From assembly GCF_001729785.1 (NCBI RefSeq), contig NZ_CP017183.1, positions 1,736,001-1,800,000 of the forward strand: 64,000 nucleotides of DNA, given 5' to 3'. Positions 55,290-62,775 of the stretch are shown here, piece after piece; the stretch's first letter is position 1, and each line of letters begins with the position of its first letter. The DNA comes from Enterobacter hormaechei subsp. xiangfangensis (GTDB lineage Bacteria > Pseudomonadota > Gammaproteobacteria > Enterobacterales > Enterobacteriaceae). A model generated the notes under the pieces. That model did not search any database. It was given only the letters and a program-made list of their open reading frames with translations, and was not told where the DNA came from. A program made the translations under genes and the position numbers.

Positions 55290-55810
55290 ATGAAATCGAC
55301 GCACGATTTGCTTGGTCGTCTCCGCAATATCATGCCTGCAGGTGTCCAGCCGAAGTTTACCAGCAGTCAGGAATTGATGGCCTGGCAGCAGGAAGAAGGT
55401 CGGAAGCGTGCAGTAGAGCTGGAAAAACTAAATCAGCGGGCGCGAGCGGAGAGGATATTTGGGCGTTCAGGGATATGCGATCTGCATAAGGGGTGCACTT
55501 TCTCGAATTATCAGGTCAGCAACGACGGGCAAAAGCATGCCCTCACCATGGCAAAGAGCTATGCCCATAACTTCGGGTCTGGTTTCACTAGTTTCATTTT
55601 CAGTGGGAGTTGCGGGACGGGGAAAAATCATCTTGCTGCAGCAATCGGAAATTACCTGTTGCAACGTGATCACTCCGTTCTGGTGGTTACAGTAACCTGG
55701 TTAAAGCACTCTCCGATGCCATTTATGAAGATGACGCTCATATCTGGGATGCACGGATTACGAAGCTATGGGGTGAAGTCGGTCAGATAATTATCAGGAA
55801 TATCGACTGA
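55290..55810 (+). pseudogene. DnaC-like helicase loader, broken
   Basis: Residues 1-135 in the first frame match DnaC: MKSTHDLLGRLRNIMPAG, LHKGCTFSNYQV, and Walker A FSGSCGTGKNHLAAAIGN. After VLVVTV (about 55690) the match ends and the frame stops at 55790, with no Walker B, sensor 1 or arginine finger. Another frame opens at 55691 (SNLVKALSDAIYEDD...) and ends at 55810, where its TGA overlaps the next ATG, as a true gene end would. The gene is therefore an N-terminal DnaC piece joined, by a frameshift or deletion, to a different 3' end. Helicase-loading activity is unlikely. Confidence 0.8.
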
Positions 55811-56829
55811 TGCGCGCGCTCCTTCAACCTGTAATCGCCAGAGAGCTTGGTGTCGTGCTGTTAAAGCCCGGCAGCGAACTTATGAGCTTATTCGGTGGTG
55901 GTAGAGTGCTGATTGAGCGACAGCCAGATAGCATGGCTCATCTGGAAACGGGTCGCGTTCCTGATGCCCGCCAGCCTCTCGGTGATGATAAATCGCTACG
56001 CACTTTCTTTCTGAATGACAAAGTGATTCATGCCGGTGGCGGGATTAGTGGCCTGGATTACTGGTTGCTGCGATACGCTGGTGGACGGTGCCAGTACGAG
56101 CATAGTGATTACCACTATCACGAACTAACTATTATGCACCATGAGCCTGGCTCCATCCTGCTTTGTGGCTATTGCGATAACCACTTGCGAGAGCAGCGTA
56201 CCGAAGCACTGGCAGAGTTGGCACGCAGAAATGTAATTGCCTTTGTTTTGGATTCTGTCCGCATTCATCTTTGCTTGGACAAAAGCCGGGAGATCTCACT
56301 TGCAGAGCTCTGCTGGTGGGCTGTTCGTAAAGAAGTTACGGATGCACTTCCAGAATCATGCGTTCGTGAAGCTCTTCGTCTTCGTGAAGAAAGTCCAATT
56401 GGACGAGAAAGTGACATAATTCCCGAAGTACCGGCCACCAGCATCCTTGAGAAATTAGTGTCAGCCGTTGACCTGCCTGAAGCGCTGACAGAACCGCTGG
56501 TGGGCGTGATGGTGGATCCAGTTCCTCCTCAGTCTTTCATGCGTCGACCAAAGCGTCTGCGCTGGGAAAGTCGCGATTATCTGAATTGGGTGAAAACACA
56601 GCCCTGCGAATGCTGCCAGCAGCAATCAGACGACCCGCATCACTTAATCGGATGGGGGCAGGGTGGCATGGCAACAAAAGCGCACGACATCTTCTCCATT
56701 CCACTTTGCCGAAAACATCATACCGAACTGCATAACGACCGCCTGGCATTCGAGCGCAAATATGGCTCGCAGTTGGAAATGATCATTAGAGTACTGGACC
56801 GGGCCTACGCGCTCGGCATTCTGGCGTAA
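55810..56829 (+). CDS. DUF968 family prophage protein
   Basis: A 339-residue protein of the nin-like region. The N-terminal two-thirds has Cys/His-containing segments (about 94-125) without clear function. The C-terminal 80 residues are DUF968 (YdfU-like): Cys266, Cys268/269, then DDPHHLIGWGQGGMATKAHD, and Cys300 with HHTELH. The spacing is HNH-nuclease-like with a zinc knuckle. Lambdoid phages carry this gene between replication and Q. The ATG overlaps the upstream TGA (TGATG). Confidence 0.83.
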   Translation: MRALLQPVIARELGVVLLKPGSELMSLFGGGRVLIERQPDSMAHLETGRVPDARQPLGDDKSLRTFFLNDKVIHAGGGISGLDYWLLRYAGGRCQYEHSDYHYHELTIMHHEPGSILLCGYCDNHLREQRTEALAELARRNVIAFVLDSVRIHLCLDKSREISLAELCWWAVRKEVTDALPESCVREALRLREESPIGRESDIIPEVPATSILEKLVSAVDLPEALTEPLVGVMVDPVPPQSFMRRPKRLRWESRDYLNWVKTQPCECCQQQSDDPHHLIGWGQGGMATKAHDIFSIPLCRKHHTELHNDRLAFERKYGSQLEMIIRVLDRAYALGILA

Positions 56830-56838
56830 GGAGAACTT

Positions 56839-57177
56839 ATGAGCGATATGTATGAATTAATGGACCGATGGGGAGCATGGGCAGCCGCTGAGAATAGTGG
56901 CGTGGATTGGCCTCCGGTAGCAGCAGGTTTCAAAGGTCTTATTTCATATGATTATAAATCACGGTTGAAGTGTACTGATGTAGAAGGGATTGTAATTGAT
57001 GGCTGCGTGGCCCAACTTAAAAAAATTCAATTGGAAGCATATGAAATAATTATTGCGCATTTTGTTTTTGGGATATCGCTTAGGCGTATCGCTAAAAATA
57101 AAAAGTGTTCAGATGGAACGATCAGGAAAAAACTACACTTCGCTCTAGGTTTTCTTACAGGATGTTACACTCCTTAA
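56839..57177 (+). CDS. Late antiterminator Q-like protein
   Basis: Allows transcription of lysis and morphogenesis genes past the late terminator. The 112-residue protein has the phage antitermination Q signature: MDRWGAWAAAENSGVDWPP, AAGFKGLI, and a C-terminal HTH (LRRIAKNKKCSDGTIRKKL). The start follows AAGGAG. In phages the late promoter lies just downstream; here a hexanucleotide array, a terminator and an opposing two-gene module occupy that place. Confidence 0.9.
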   Translation: MSDMYELMDRWGAWAAAENSGVDWPPVAAGFKGLISYDYKSRLKCTDVEGIVIDGCVAQLKKIQLEAYEIIIAHFVFGISLRRIAKNKKCSDGTIRKKLHFALGFLTGCYTP

Positions 57178-57226
57178 ATATAAATATAAATATAAATATA
57201 AATATAAATATAAATATAAATATAAA
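57175..57226. repeat. TAAATA hexanucleotide tandem array
   Basis: Eight full TAAATA units plus TAAA, starting in the stop codon of the Q-like gene. It is perfect, so it may vary in number by slippage. It falls between Q and a terminator hairpin. Confidence 0.95.
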
Positions 57227-57230
57227 CGCA

Positions 57231-57255
57231 ACAGGCCGTAAAAGGCCTGTTTATT
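57231..57255. terminator. Hairpin between Q and the Toprim-like gene
   Basis: Perfect 7-bp stem ACAGGCC / GGCCTGT with a 6-base loop and TTATTA following; it separates convergent genes and may act both ways. Confidence 0.7.
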
Positions 57256-57994
57256 ACGCTTTTGTTAATTCTGTTTCGAATAGTTTTAATTCTTTACATC
57301 GAGAAGTTACAAGATCCAATTTCGAGGCGATTAACTCTGCATAAGGAATATAAATATCATGCGATTTTTTTAGTTTGTACTTCCCGGGCCCTTTCCTTTC
57401 TTTTTTGAAACCAGCACCAATTAATAACGTTTCACAATTCTTAAGATCTTCATAAGCGATCGGTTTTGATAAGTTTTTGAAAATATCATGGGTATCGTCA
57501 AAGCTTGCAACAATCCATGTCTCTGTAGAGTAGGACGGAAGTAGAAATATTAGGTTTTCAGGGACGTTGATTAAACCTAATTTATTTAATAACGAGTCTT
57601 GGCAGTATTTTCTTCTATCATCTTTATTTTCATCGAATCGCTTCTTCAAAAAATTAAGTTGATCAGCGATGTCCGTATCCATCTGAATTATTAATCCATC
57701 AGCATTAGCCCCTTTGACAAGCGCTTGCCAGTTTTTCCTCAATACCACTTTCTTGAGTGCCTCAGATAAATGGCTAAGTGAACCCTCATCTTTATTTCCA
57801 TATAATGCACACCATTTCGTCACCCCAACATAACCATGCCTTTCCCATGTTCCTGTGGAGTCTTGTTGCGGTGAGATATGCCGGATTTCAACATCTTTTT
57901 TTGTCTTGCGACAAATCTCTTCTGCAACCCGACGGATGACTGGGATGTCAGATGGGCCTTCACAAACAAGTAAATATAAGAGCGGTTTATTCAT
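57254..57994 (-). CDS. Toprim-like protein, partner of the AAA ATPase
   Basis: Second gene of a two-gene module. The start is ATG 57994 (MNKPLLYLLVCEGPSD), 2 bp after the ATPase stop; the frame extends upstream but overlaps the ATPase. The 246-residue protein shows a Toprim-type pattern: Glu12 in CEGPSD and Asp106-x-Asp108 in IIQMDTDIAD, preceded by hydrophobic strands. A later STETWIVAS segment is typical of small Toprim/DUF4276-like proteins. Such proteins paired with AAA15/OLD-like ATPases act as nuclease effectors in anti-phage systems (PARIS, AbiL, OLD/Gabija relatives). The exact family is not certain. Confidence 0.72.
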   Translation of the reverse strand: MNKPLLYLLVCEGPSDIPVIRRVAEEICRKTKKDVEIRHISPQQDSTGTWERHGYVGVTKWCALYGNKDEGSLSHLSEALKKVVLRKNWQALVKGANADGLIIQMDTDIADQLNFLKKRFDENKDDRRKYCQDSLLNKLGLINVPENLIFLLPSYSTETWIVASFDDTHDIFKNLSKPIAYEDLKNCETLLIGAGFKKERKGPGKYKLKKSHDIYIPYAELIASKLDLVTSRCKELKLFETELTKA

Positions 57995-57996
57995 TA

Positions 57997-59214
57997 TCAA
58001 AATTCCGTTGGCATGCCGCCAAACGCCCCCGATAGCCAGATTTCTGATAGTTTCATGCCGAAATATTGTTCTTCCCAAATTTCCCTGGTCATGTTTTTAG
58101 GCGGAGAAATTCGCGTAAAAGTGCTTTGTCCGTCAGATGATCTTGATGCCACAATCAATCTGTGTTCGTCGTTAAACAAATCAAGCGCATCGAGAGTACA
58201 AGGGTTGTGAGTGGTTAAAAAAATCTGCTTCTGGCAGTGTTTTTCGCTGCTTAAGAAAAATGCAATTTTTTCCATTAGTTTGCGTACCAGGCCAGGATTC
58301 AATGCACTATCAACATTATCTAACGCAAATATATTTGGAGAATCCTTGTGAGCAATCAAAATCAAAACAAATAAAATAAATAAAGCACCTTCACTAACAT
58401 CATATGCATAAAGATCATTGAAATTAGATTTCATATACATATCTTTATATTTGACGACTTTTCTACCTAAACTGACATGTTCGGATACTAAAGAACTATC
58501 AATTTGACTGGTAACGCCCAAAGTCGAAAACCAATCTAAGAGTTCGAAGAAATTAAAAATTTCATTTTGCTTAGTTTCGTCAGCGTATTTGAATGTTTCG
58601 CTTAGTGCATCGGCTAGTCTTCCACCATATAGGCCAAGTGGTGATTTGTTGCTGTTGTCGGTTGCAACGCCTCTTAATATAGGCGTTGAAGGTGAGTAAA
58701 TAGCATAGCTATCCAAATCCGTTAATTGTTTAGAAATTTTGCTATCGTTTTTCAATAGAGCGCGATAAATGGATAAAACACTATTTGTTTTTTTTAAATC
58801 ACCTTCAATTCTTTTTCCGAAAATGGTGCTTCCATTATTTGAGCGTCCGGCAAGAGTTACGCCAAGATTGCTTTTTAGCGACTCAGCATTGTAAGTAAAG
58901 CCATTGATTGCGTTTAGGCTCATTCGATACGAAAGATCTTCAAGCTCAGCTTCGAGTGTTAAAGTATTTCTACGATCCTTATTTCTAAAGGAACTTCTGA
59001 AAATTTCATGTGAGGACAATCTAGAGCCTCTACGTGACAGACGCTCATAATCTACGCCACCTTCGACCGATGCAGAAATCATGGCTATAGCTTCAAGAAG
59101 GTTGCTTTTACCCGCTCCGTTAGTTCCAATTATTACGTTTAATCTGCCAAATTCTATTTTTTGATCCCAAATTGATTTAAAACCTTTGATCTCTAGGGAT
59201 TTGATCTTTGACAT
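57997..59214 (-). CDS. AAA15/OLD-like ABC-type ATPase, probable defence sensor
   Basis: First gene of the module, starting at 59214 (MSKIKSLEIKGFKSI) after AAGGGAAG. The 405-residue protein has the SMC/OLD-type ABC ATPase layout: Walker A at 30-37 (GTNGAGKSN), a helical insertion of roughly 230 residues, a signature-like VSEGAL at 273-278, Walker B FALDN at 296-300, and the H-loop LTTHNP at 333-338. The position of the usual catalytic Glu is Asn300. There is no Toprim domain in the same chain; the next gene supplies it. The AT content is far above that of the chromosome, suggesting transfer. Probably a sensor in an abortive-infection system. Confidence 0.8.
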   Translation of the reverse strand: MSKIKSLEIKGFKSIWDQKIEFGRLNVIIGTNGAGKSNLLEAIAMISASVEGGVDYERLSRRGSRLSSHEIFRSSFRNKDRRNTLTLEAELEDLSYRMSLNAINGFTYNAESLKSNLGVTLAGRSNNGSTIFGKRIEGDLKKTNSVLSIYRALLKNDSKISKQLTDLDSYAIYSPSTPILRGVATDNSNKSPLGLYGGRLADALSETFKYADETKQNEIFNFFELLDWFSTLGVTSQIDSSLVSEHVSLGRKVVKYKDMYMKSNFNDLYAYDVSEGALFILFVLILIAHKDSPNIFALDNVDSALNPGLVRKLMEKIAFFLSSEKHCQKQIFLTTHNPCTLDALDLFNDEHRLIVASRSSDGQSTFTRISPPKNMTREIWEEQYFGMKLSEIWLSGAFGGMPTEF

Positions 59215-59596
59215 TTTTCTTCCCTTATAAACTATCACTTTAAAGTGATGTATCAAGATGTAAAGACTTTACAAACACAGCCTTCACTGAAATTCATTTG
59301 AGAGTCATTTTACACCAAAAAAGTCACGCGTACGCAAAATTTAGCATACGATGTGCAGAATGGTTTGATTAGTTGAAGCTTAGACTGCACCCTTGCAGAA
59401 CCTCTTTCGCACATAGCTTATTGCGATTCTTAGTCATAGACCTCTGTGGATTTTCACTTTTATCACCATTGAACGAACTATTTTCAAAACTTTTCCTGCT
59501 GCTAAATGCAGCGGCGATTCTATGCTTGTTAGAAATAAGTCATTGATTTAAAACAGTTTATGGCATCTATTGGTGGTGCAGGTGCAGGCATTTATT
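59215..59596. other. Region between the AAA/Toprim module and the lysis genes
   Basis: A 382-bp non-coding stretch between the divergent ATPase and the holin. It should carry the module's promoter on the minus strand and possibly a late promoter on the plus strand. A short inverted repeat GCTGC-TAAAT-GCAGC occurs at 59498-59512. I see no convincing tRNA or small RNA. Confidence 0.5.
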
Positions 59597-59803
59597 ATGG
59601 ACAAAATAACGACAGGTATTTCCTACGGTGCGTCAGGAGGGAGTGCCATTTACTGGTTTAGAACACTTCTTGACGGTTACTCCCCAGAACAGTGGGCGGC
59701 TATAGGTGTGATCGGTAGTTTACTGTTCGGCTTGCTCACCTTTCTTACTAACCTCTACTTCCAAATCAAAGCGGACCGTCGACGAGCTGCGCGAGGTGAA
59801 TAA
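59597..59803 (+). CDS. Phage 21-type pinholin
   Basis: Small lysis protein that depolarises the inner membrane to activate the SAR endolysin. The 68-residue product starts [20 protein letters not shown] and closely follows phage 21 S: a weakly hydrophobic first helix (SAR-type, Gly/Ser/Ala-rich), then [20 protein letters not shown], and the basic tail [11 protein letters not shown]. The phage 21 dual-start MKSMDK is missing: the codons before the ATG encode AFI. It overlaps the endolysin start as TAATG. Confidence 0.87.
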   Translation: MDKITTGISYGASGGSAIYWFRTLLDGYSPEQWAAIGVIGSLLFGLLTFLTNLYFQIKADRRRAARGE

Positions 59804-60339
59804 TGTCCAATAAGTCTAAGCTCAGCGCGGCAGTGTTGGCCCTGATCGCTTCAGGTGCATCTGCGCCATTCATTTTCGACCAATTCATCAGCGAGAAAGA
59901 AGGCAATGCGCTGGCGGCCGTTGTTGATCCGGGTGGGGTCTGGTCTTTATGTCACGGCGTTACCGTTATCGATGGCAGGCGTGTTGTTAAAGGCATGACG
60001 GCCACTGAGGAACAATGCCGGAAGGTTAACGCTTTTGAACGCGATAAGGCATTAGCTTGGGTTGATCGCAATATCAAAGTGTCTCTGACAGAGCCACAGA
60101 AGGTGGGTATCGCATCCTTCTGCCCGTATAACATCGGCCCCGGTAAATGCTTCCCATCGACCTTCTATAAGCGCATCAACGCGGGTGACCGCATCGGTGC
60201 ATGCGAGGCAATCCGCTGGTGGATTAAAGACGGTGGCCGTGATTGTCGTCTAACCAAAGGCCAGAAGAATGGCTGCTATGGTCAGGTTGAGCGACGGGAC
60301 CAGGAAAGCGCGCTGGCGTGCTGGGGGTTAGACCAATGA
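59803..60339 (+). CDS. SAR endolysin (GH24 lysozyme)
   Basis: Muramidase exported as a membrane-tethered, inactive form and released when the pinholin acts. The 178-residue protein has an N-terminal SAR segment (about 9-27, SAAVLALIASGASAPFIF). The GH24 catalytic pattern is E-x8-D-x5-T in the family. Here it reads EGNALAAVVDPGGVWS, with Ser at the Thr position. Several cysteines (for example in SLCHG and ASFCPYN) could stabilise or gate the fold. The pairing with a pinholin matches phage 21. Confidence 0.9.
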   Translation: MSNKSKLSAAVLALIASGASAPFIFDQFISEKEGNALAAVVDPGGVWSLCHGVTVIDGRRVVKGMTATEEQCRKVNAFERDKALAWVDRNIKVSLTEPQKVGIASFCPYNIGPGKCFPSTFYKRINAGDRIGACEAIRWWIKDGGRDCRLTKGQKNGCYGQVERRDQESALACWGLDQ

Positions 60340-60851
60340 AAATTAATCCGGGTCTTATAGGCGTTGTTGTTATTGCTGTCCTTTCGGTCGCTCTCGTTAA
60401 GAGTTGCTCCGACGCCAGTAGCCTTCAGAGCGATAACGACGTTCTGCGAAGTGACAACTCTATGCAGGGGCAGGTGATCGCCACCCTGGCATTCAACTTC
60501 AATCGATTCAATCAGGTTGCAGAACATGCCAACAGGCTTAACTCCCTGATCGACACCAGCACCGAAGAAACCGTAATCGAATACCGGGAGATACTTCGCC
60601 GTGAAAAAACCTGTGATCTGCCTGTTCCTGCTGACATTGCTGGTGGGCTGCTCGAATACGCGTACCGTTTACGTTCCAGCGCAATGCACGCCAATACCGA
60701 CGGACCTGACGCAGCCGATGATAGTCCCACTGCCGCCGGCTCAATAACGTACTGCCAGGCTGTGCTCTGGATTAAGCCGCTGTTGGCCGTAATTGAAAAG
60801 GGCAACAATAACTTCGCTGGTATTCGTAAAATAGAGAGTGAACGAAAATAA
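60336..60851 (+). CDS. Rz-like inner-membrane spanin subunit
   Basis: Rz and Rz1 span the periplasm and fuse inner and outer membranes at the end of lysis. The start is ATG 60336 (MKINPGLIGVVVIAV), overlapping the endolysin stop as ATGA. The 171-residue protein has one N-terminal helix (about 7-25) and a long coiled-coil-like periplasmic part with heptad-like Leu/Asn repeats. The C-terminal third, after about residue 90, overlaps the nested Rz1 gene in another frame. Confidence 0.85.
   Translation: MKINPGLIGVVVIAVLSVALVKSCSDASSLQSDNDVLRSDNSMQGQVIATLAFNFNRFNQVAEHANRLNSLIDTSTEETVIEYREILRREKTCDLPVPADIAGGLLEYAYRLRSSAMHANTDGPDAADDSPTAAGSITYCQAVLWIKPLLAVIEKGNNNFAGIRKIESERK
60601..60747 (+). CDS. 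Rz1-like outer-membrane spanin lipoprotein, nested in Rz
   Basis: A 48-residue ORF fully inside the Rz gene in another frame, too short to be obvious. It starts at GTG 60601 (MKKPVICLFLLTLLVGC): a basic N-terminus, hydrophobic core and the lipobox LVGC. The mature part is Pro-rich (TPIPTDLTQPMIVPLPPAQ). Nested Rz1 lipoproteins with these properties are the rule in lambda-like lysis cassettes. Confidence 0.85.
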   Translation: MKKPVICLFLLTLLVGCSNTRTVYVPAQCTPIPTDLTQPMIVPLPPAQ

Positions 60852-60920
60852 TCTTTATCCCTGCTTATAGGTAGACATTTCAGCAAGCATTCATTAAGTG
60901 TCTTAGGCAATGCTTTTGGA

Positions 60921-60926
60921 TATAAT
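60921..60926 (+). promoter_or_regulatory. Consensus -10 box before the membrane ORF
   Basis: A perfect TATAAT hexamer lies 30 bp upstream of the ATG at 60951, after TTTTGGA. No good -35 at 17 bp is visible. It suggests an independent promoter for the following gene. Confidence 0.6.
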
Positions 60927-60950
60927 CACCTAAAACAAAGTGGGGTGAGC

Positions 60951-61505
60951 ATGAATCCTGATTATATTTCTTACGAAACACTCACTGCAACTCGCGAGTC
61001 AGCTGAGTGGGCTTTCTGGGCTATGGTTGCAGCTTGGGTAAGCGCAGGGGCAACGATTATTACTCTCGGCTTCGCTTATCGAGCACTGTCCACTTGGAGA
61101 GAGCAGGAAAAAACAAAAGTTAAGTTAGATTTTAGGGCTTCCCTTAGGCACTTGAAATCAGCTTTACTCTTTATGCCCGCTAATATTGATCCCAATGAGC
61201 TAGAAGCTGAGCGTGAGCAGGTCATAGCAAAATGGTTATTCAAAGACGTGGACTTCATAACTCAGCAGATTGAGTCTGGAGAACAACACGTACAAAGATT
61301 TGATAATCTGCTAGCGGTATTTGAAAATTGTATTTCAGCATGGTTAGCAACAGAGCATTTGTTTGATGGAACTGACTTGGCTAGAGTTTGGCTTGTTATT
61401 GAGGATGATTTCGAAAAATATATTTGTGGTGAAGGTAGCAAGTCTCCATTAATACAGTCGCTGAATAAATTAACCGCAACTAGATTTGTATTTGACTCTA
61501 AGTAA
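60951..61505 (+). CDS. Uncharacterised membrane protein (moron)
   Basis: I do not recognise this gene. The ATG at 60951 follows GGGGTGAG. The 184-residue product has one hydrophobic segment (about residues 20-45, AFWAMVAAWVSAGATIITLG) then a charged, helical cytoplasmic part with DFRASLRHLKSALLF and several acidic stretches. It has its own -10 box upstream and an intrinsic terminator after it, and it sits where head genes would normally lie. This independent-unit layout is typical of morons expressed in the lysogen; a superinfection or envelope-related role is possible but unproven. Confidence 0.78.
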   Translation: MNPDYISYETLTATRESAEWAFWAMVAAWVSAGATIITLGFAYRALSTWREQEKTKVKLDFRASLRHLKSALLFMPANIDPNELEAEREQVIAKWLFKDVDFITQQIESGEQHVQRFDNLLAVFENCISAWLATEHLFDGTDLARVWLVIEDDFEKYICGEGSKSPLIQSLNKLTATRFVFDSK

Positions 61506-61557
61506 AAGCTTAGACAGTTAAAGTAAGGTCTGATACTCCTAGACTGAGCTATCGCAA

Positions 61558-61588
61558 GAAGCCACTGGTTCGCTGGTGGCTTTTTTAT
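61558..61588 (+). terminator. Terminator after the moron
   Basis: GCCAC / GGTGGC stem with a TGGTTCGCT-type loop and six Ts, a good intrinsic terminator. Confidence 0.85.
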
Positions 61589-61646
61589 CGATTTAATATG
61601 CTGTTGACTATGCCCTAAGGCAACAACTGAGGTTGCATCTGACACG

Positions 61647-62045
61647 ATGAAACACACTCTCATTCGCCAGAAAATTATTGATGTGCTTGAAGAGGCCATC
61701 GGGAACGACGTCATGTTTTTTGACGGGCGCCCGGCTGTCATTGAGGAGGAGGATTTTCCTGCCGTAGCGGTCTATCTGACCGATGCGGAGTATACCGGCG
61801 AAGAACTTGATGCCGATATGTGGGCGGCAACGTTACATATCGAGGTCTTCCTGTCCTCGCAGGTACCAGATTCCGAACTGGATGAATGGATGGAAAGCCA
61901 TATCTATCCGGCCCTCGCTGATGTTCCCGGCCTCGATTCACTGTTAACGCTCATGGTTCCACAAGGCTTCGATTACCAGCGCGATGATGCGATGGGGCTG
62001 TGGACTTCCGCCGATATGAAATATTCAATCACTTACGAAATGTGA
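61647..62045 (+). CDS. Lambda gpU-like tail terminator
   Basis: Caps the growing phage tail tube. The 132-residue protein is strongly similar to lambda gpU (MKHTLIRQKIIDVL, then FFDGRPAV, DFPAVAVYLTDAEYTGEEL, and the end YSITYEM). It is complete. Upstream head genes are missing, and no ribosome site stronger than a weak GA-rich stretch is seen. It is followed 6 bp later by the tail-tube gene. Confidence 0.94.
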   Translation: MKHTLIRQKIIDVLEEAIGNDVMFFDGRPAVIEEEDFPAVAVYLTDAEYTGEELDADMWAATLHIEVFLSSQVPDSELDEWMESHIYPALADVPGLDSLLTLMVPQGFDYQRDDAMGLWTSADMKYSITYEM

Positions 62046-62051
62046 GGAAAC

Positions 62052-62645
62052 ATGCCAACACCAAATCCACTTGCTCCTGTAAAAGGGGCCGGTACTACGC
62101 TCTGGCTTTACACCGGAACGGGCAACGCTTTCGCTAACCCACTCTCTGATATCGACTGGAATCGCCTGGCGAAAATCAAAGAACTTACCCCGGGTGAAAT
62201 GACCGCCGAATCTTATGACGACACTTACCTCGACGACGAGGATGCCGACTGGAACGCCACCGCCCAAGGGGCAAAATCTGCTGGCGATACCTCGTTCACC
62301 CTCGCCTGGAAGCCGGGCGAAGAAGGGCAAAAAGACCTGGTCGCATGGTTTATTGATGGCTCAGTACGCTATTACAAAATCAAATACCCTAACGGTACCG
62401 TCGACGTTTTCCGCGGCTGGTGCAGCAGCCTGGGTAAAGCCATTCCGGCAAAAGAGGTCATTACCCGTACAGCGAAAATCACCAATACCGGCAAGCCGGA
62501 GCTGGCTGAAGAAAGCGGGACCCCGAATATCCCCGTGACCGGCGTTACGCTCGATAAAGCCACGGCAAGCGTGGTCGTGGGCGCAACCACAACGCTCAAT
62601 GTGACGGTTACCCGGCCCGCCCAAGCCAAAATCTCCCCGGGATAA
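62052..62645 (+). pseudogene. Lambda gpV-like major tail protein, 3'-truncated
   Basis: Tail tube subunit. The 197 visible residues follow lambda gpV closely through [50 protein letters not shown] and KEVITRT. Lambda gpV has 246 residues with a C-terminal Ig-like domain; here that domain breaks off after TTLNVTVT and ends with the unrelated residues [10 protein letters not shown]. The break marks a deletion that also removed all later tail genes. Confidence 0.9.
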
Positions 62646-62684
62646 CACCTGTCCTGTCGAGCTGTAAGCATCCCGTGTCGCGCT

Positions 62685-62710
62685 ACTTCCTAAACCGACG
62701 TTTTATAGAT
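62685..62710. promoter_or_regulatory. Possible degenerate invertase crossover site
   Basis: A 26-bp segment centred on GA contains AAACCGACGTTTT, resembling the core of Hin/Gin/Pin crossover sites (AAACC-GA-GGTTTT in gix). Inner positions match well, outer positions poorly. It lies 57-82 bp before the pin-like gene, where such a site would be expected. Confidence 0.45.
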
Positions 62711-62775
62711 TGCCCCGAGGTAGCCTTGCCGATAACTTCACCTGATTTTTTTGCAGAAATGAGTGGGTGAAAAAT

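Noticed and set aside
57175..57226. CRISPR-like array
   Set aside because: The units are 6 bp with no spacers; it is a simple tandem repeat.
57105..57344. ORF encoding an Asn-Ile repeat
   Set aside because: It is simply the TAAATA tandem repeat read in one frame.
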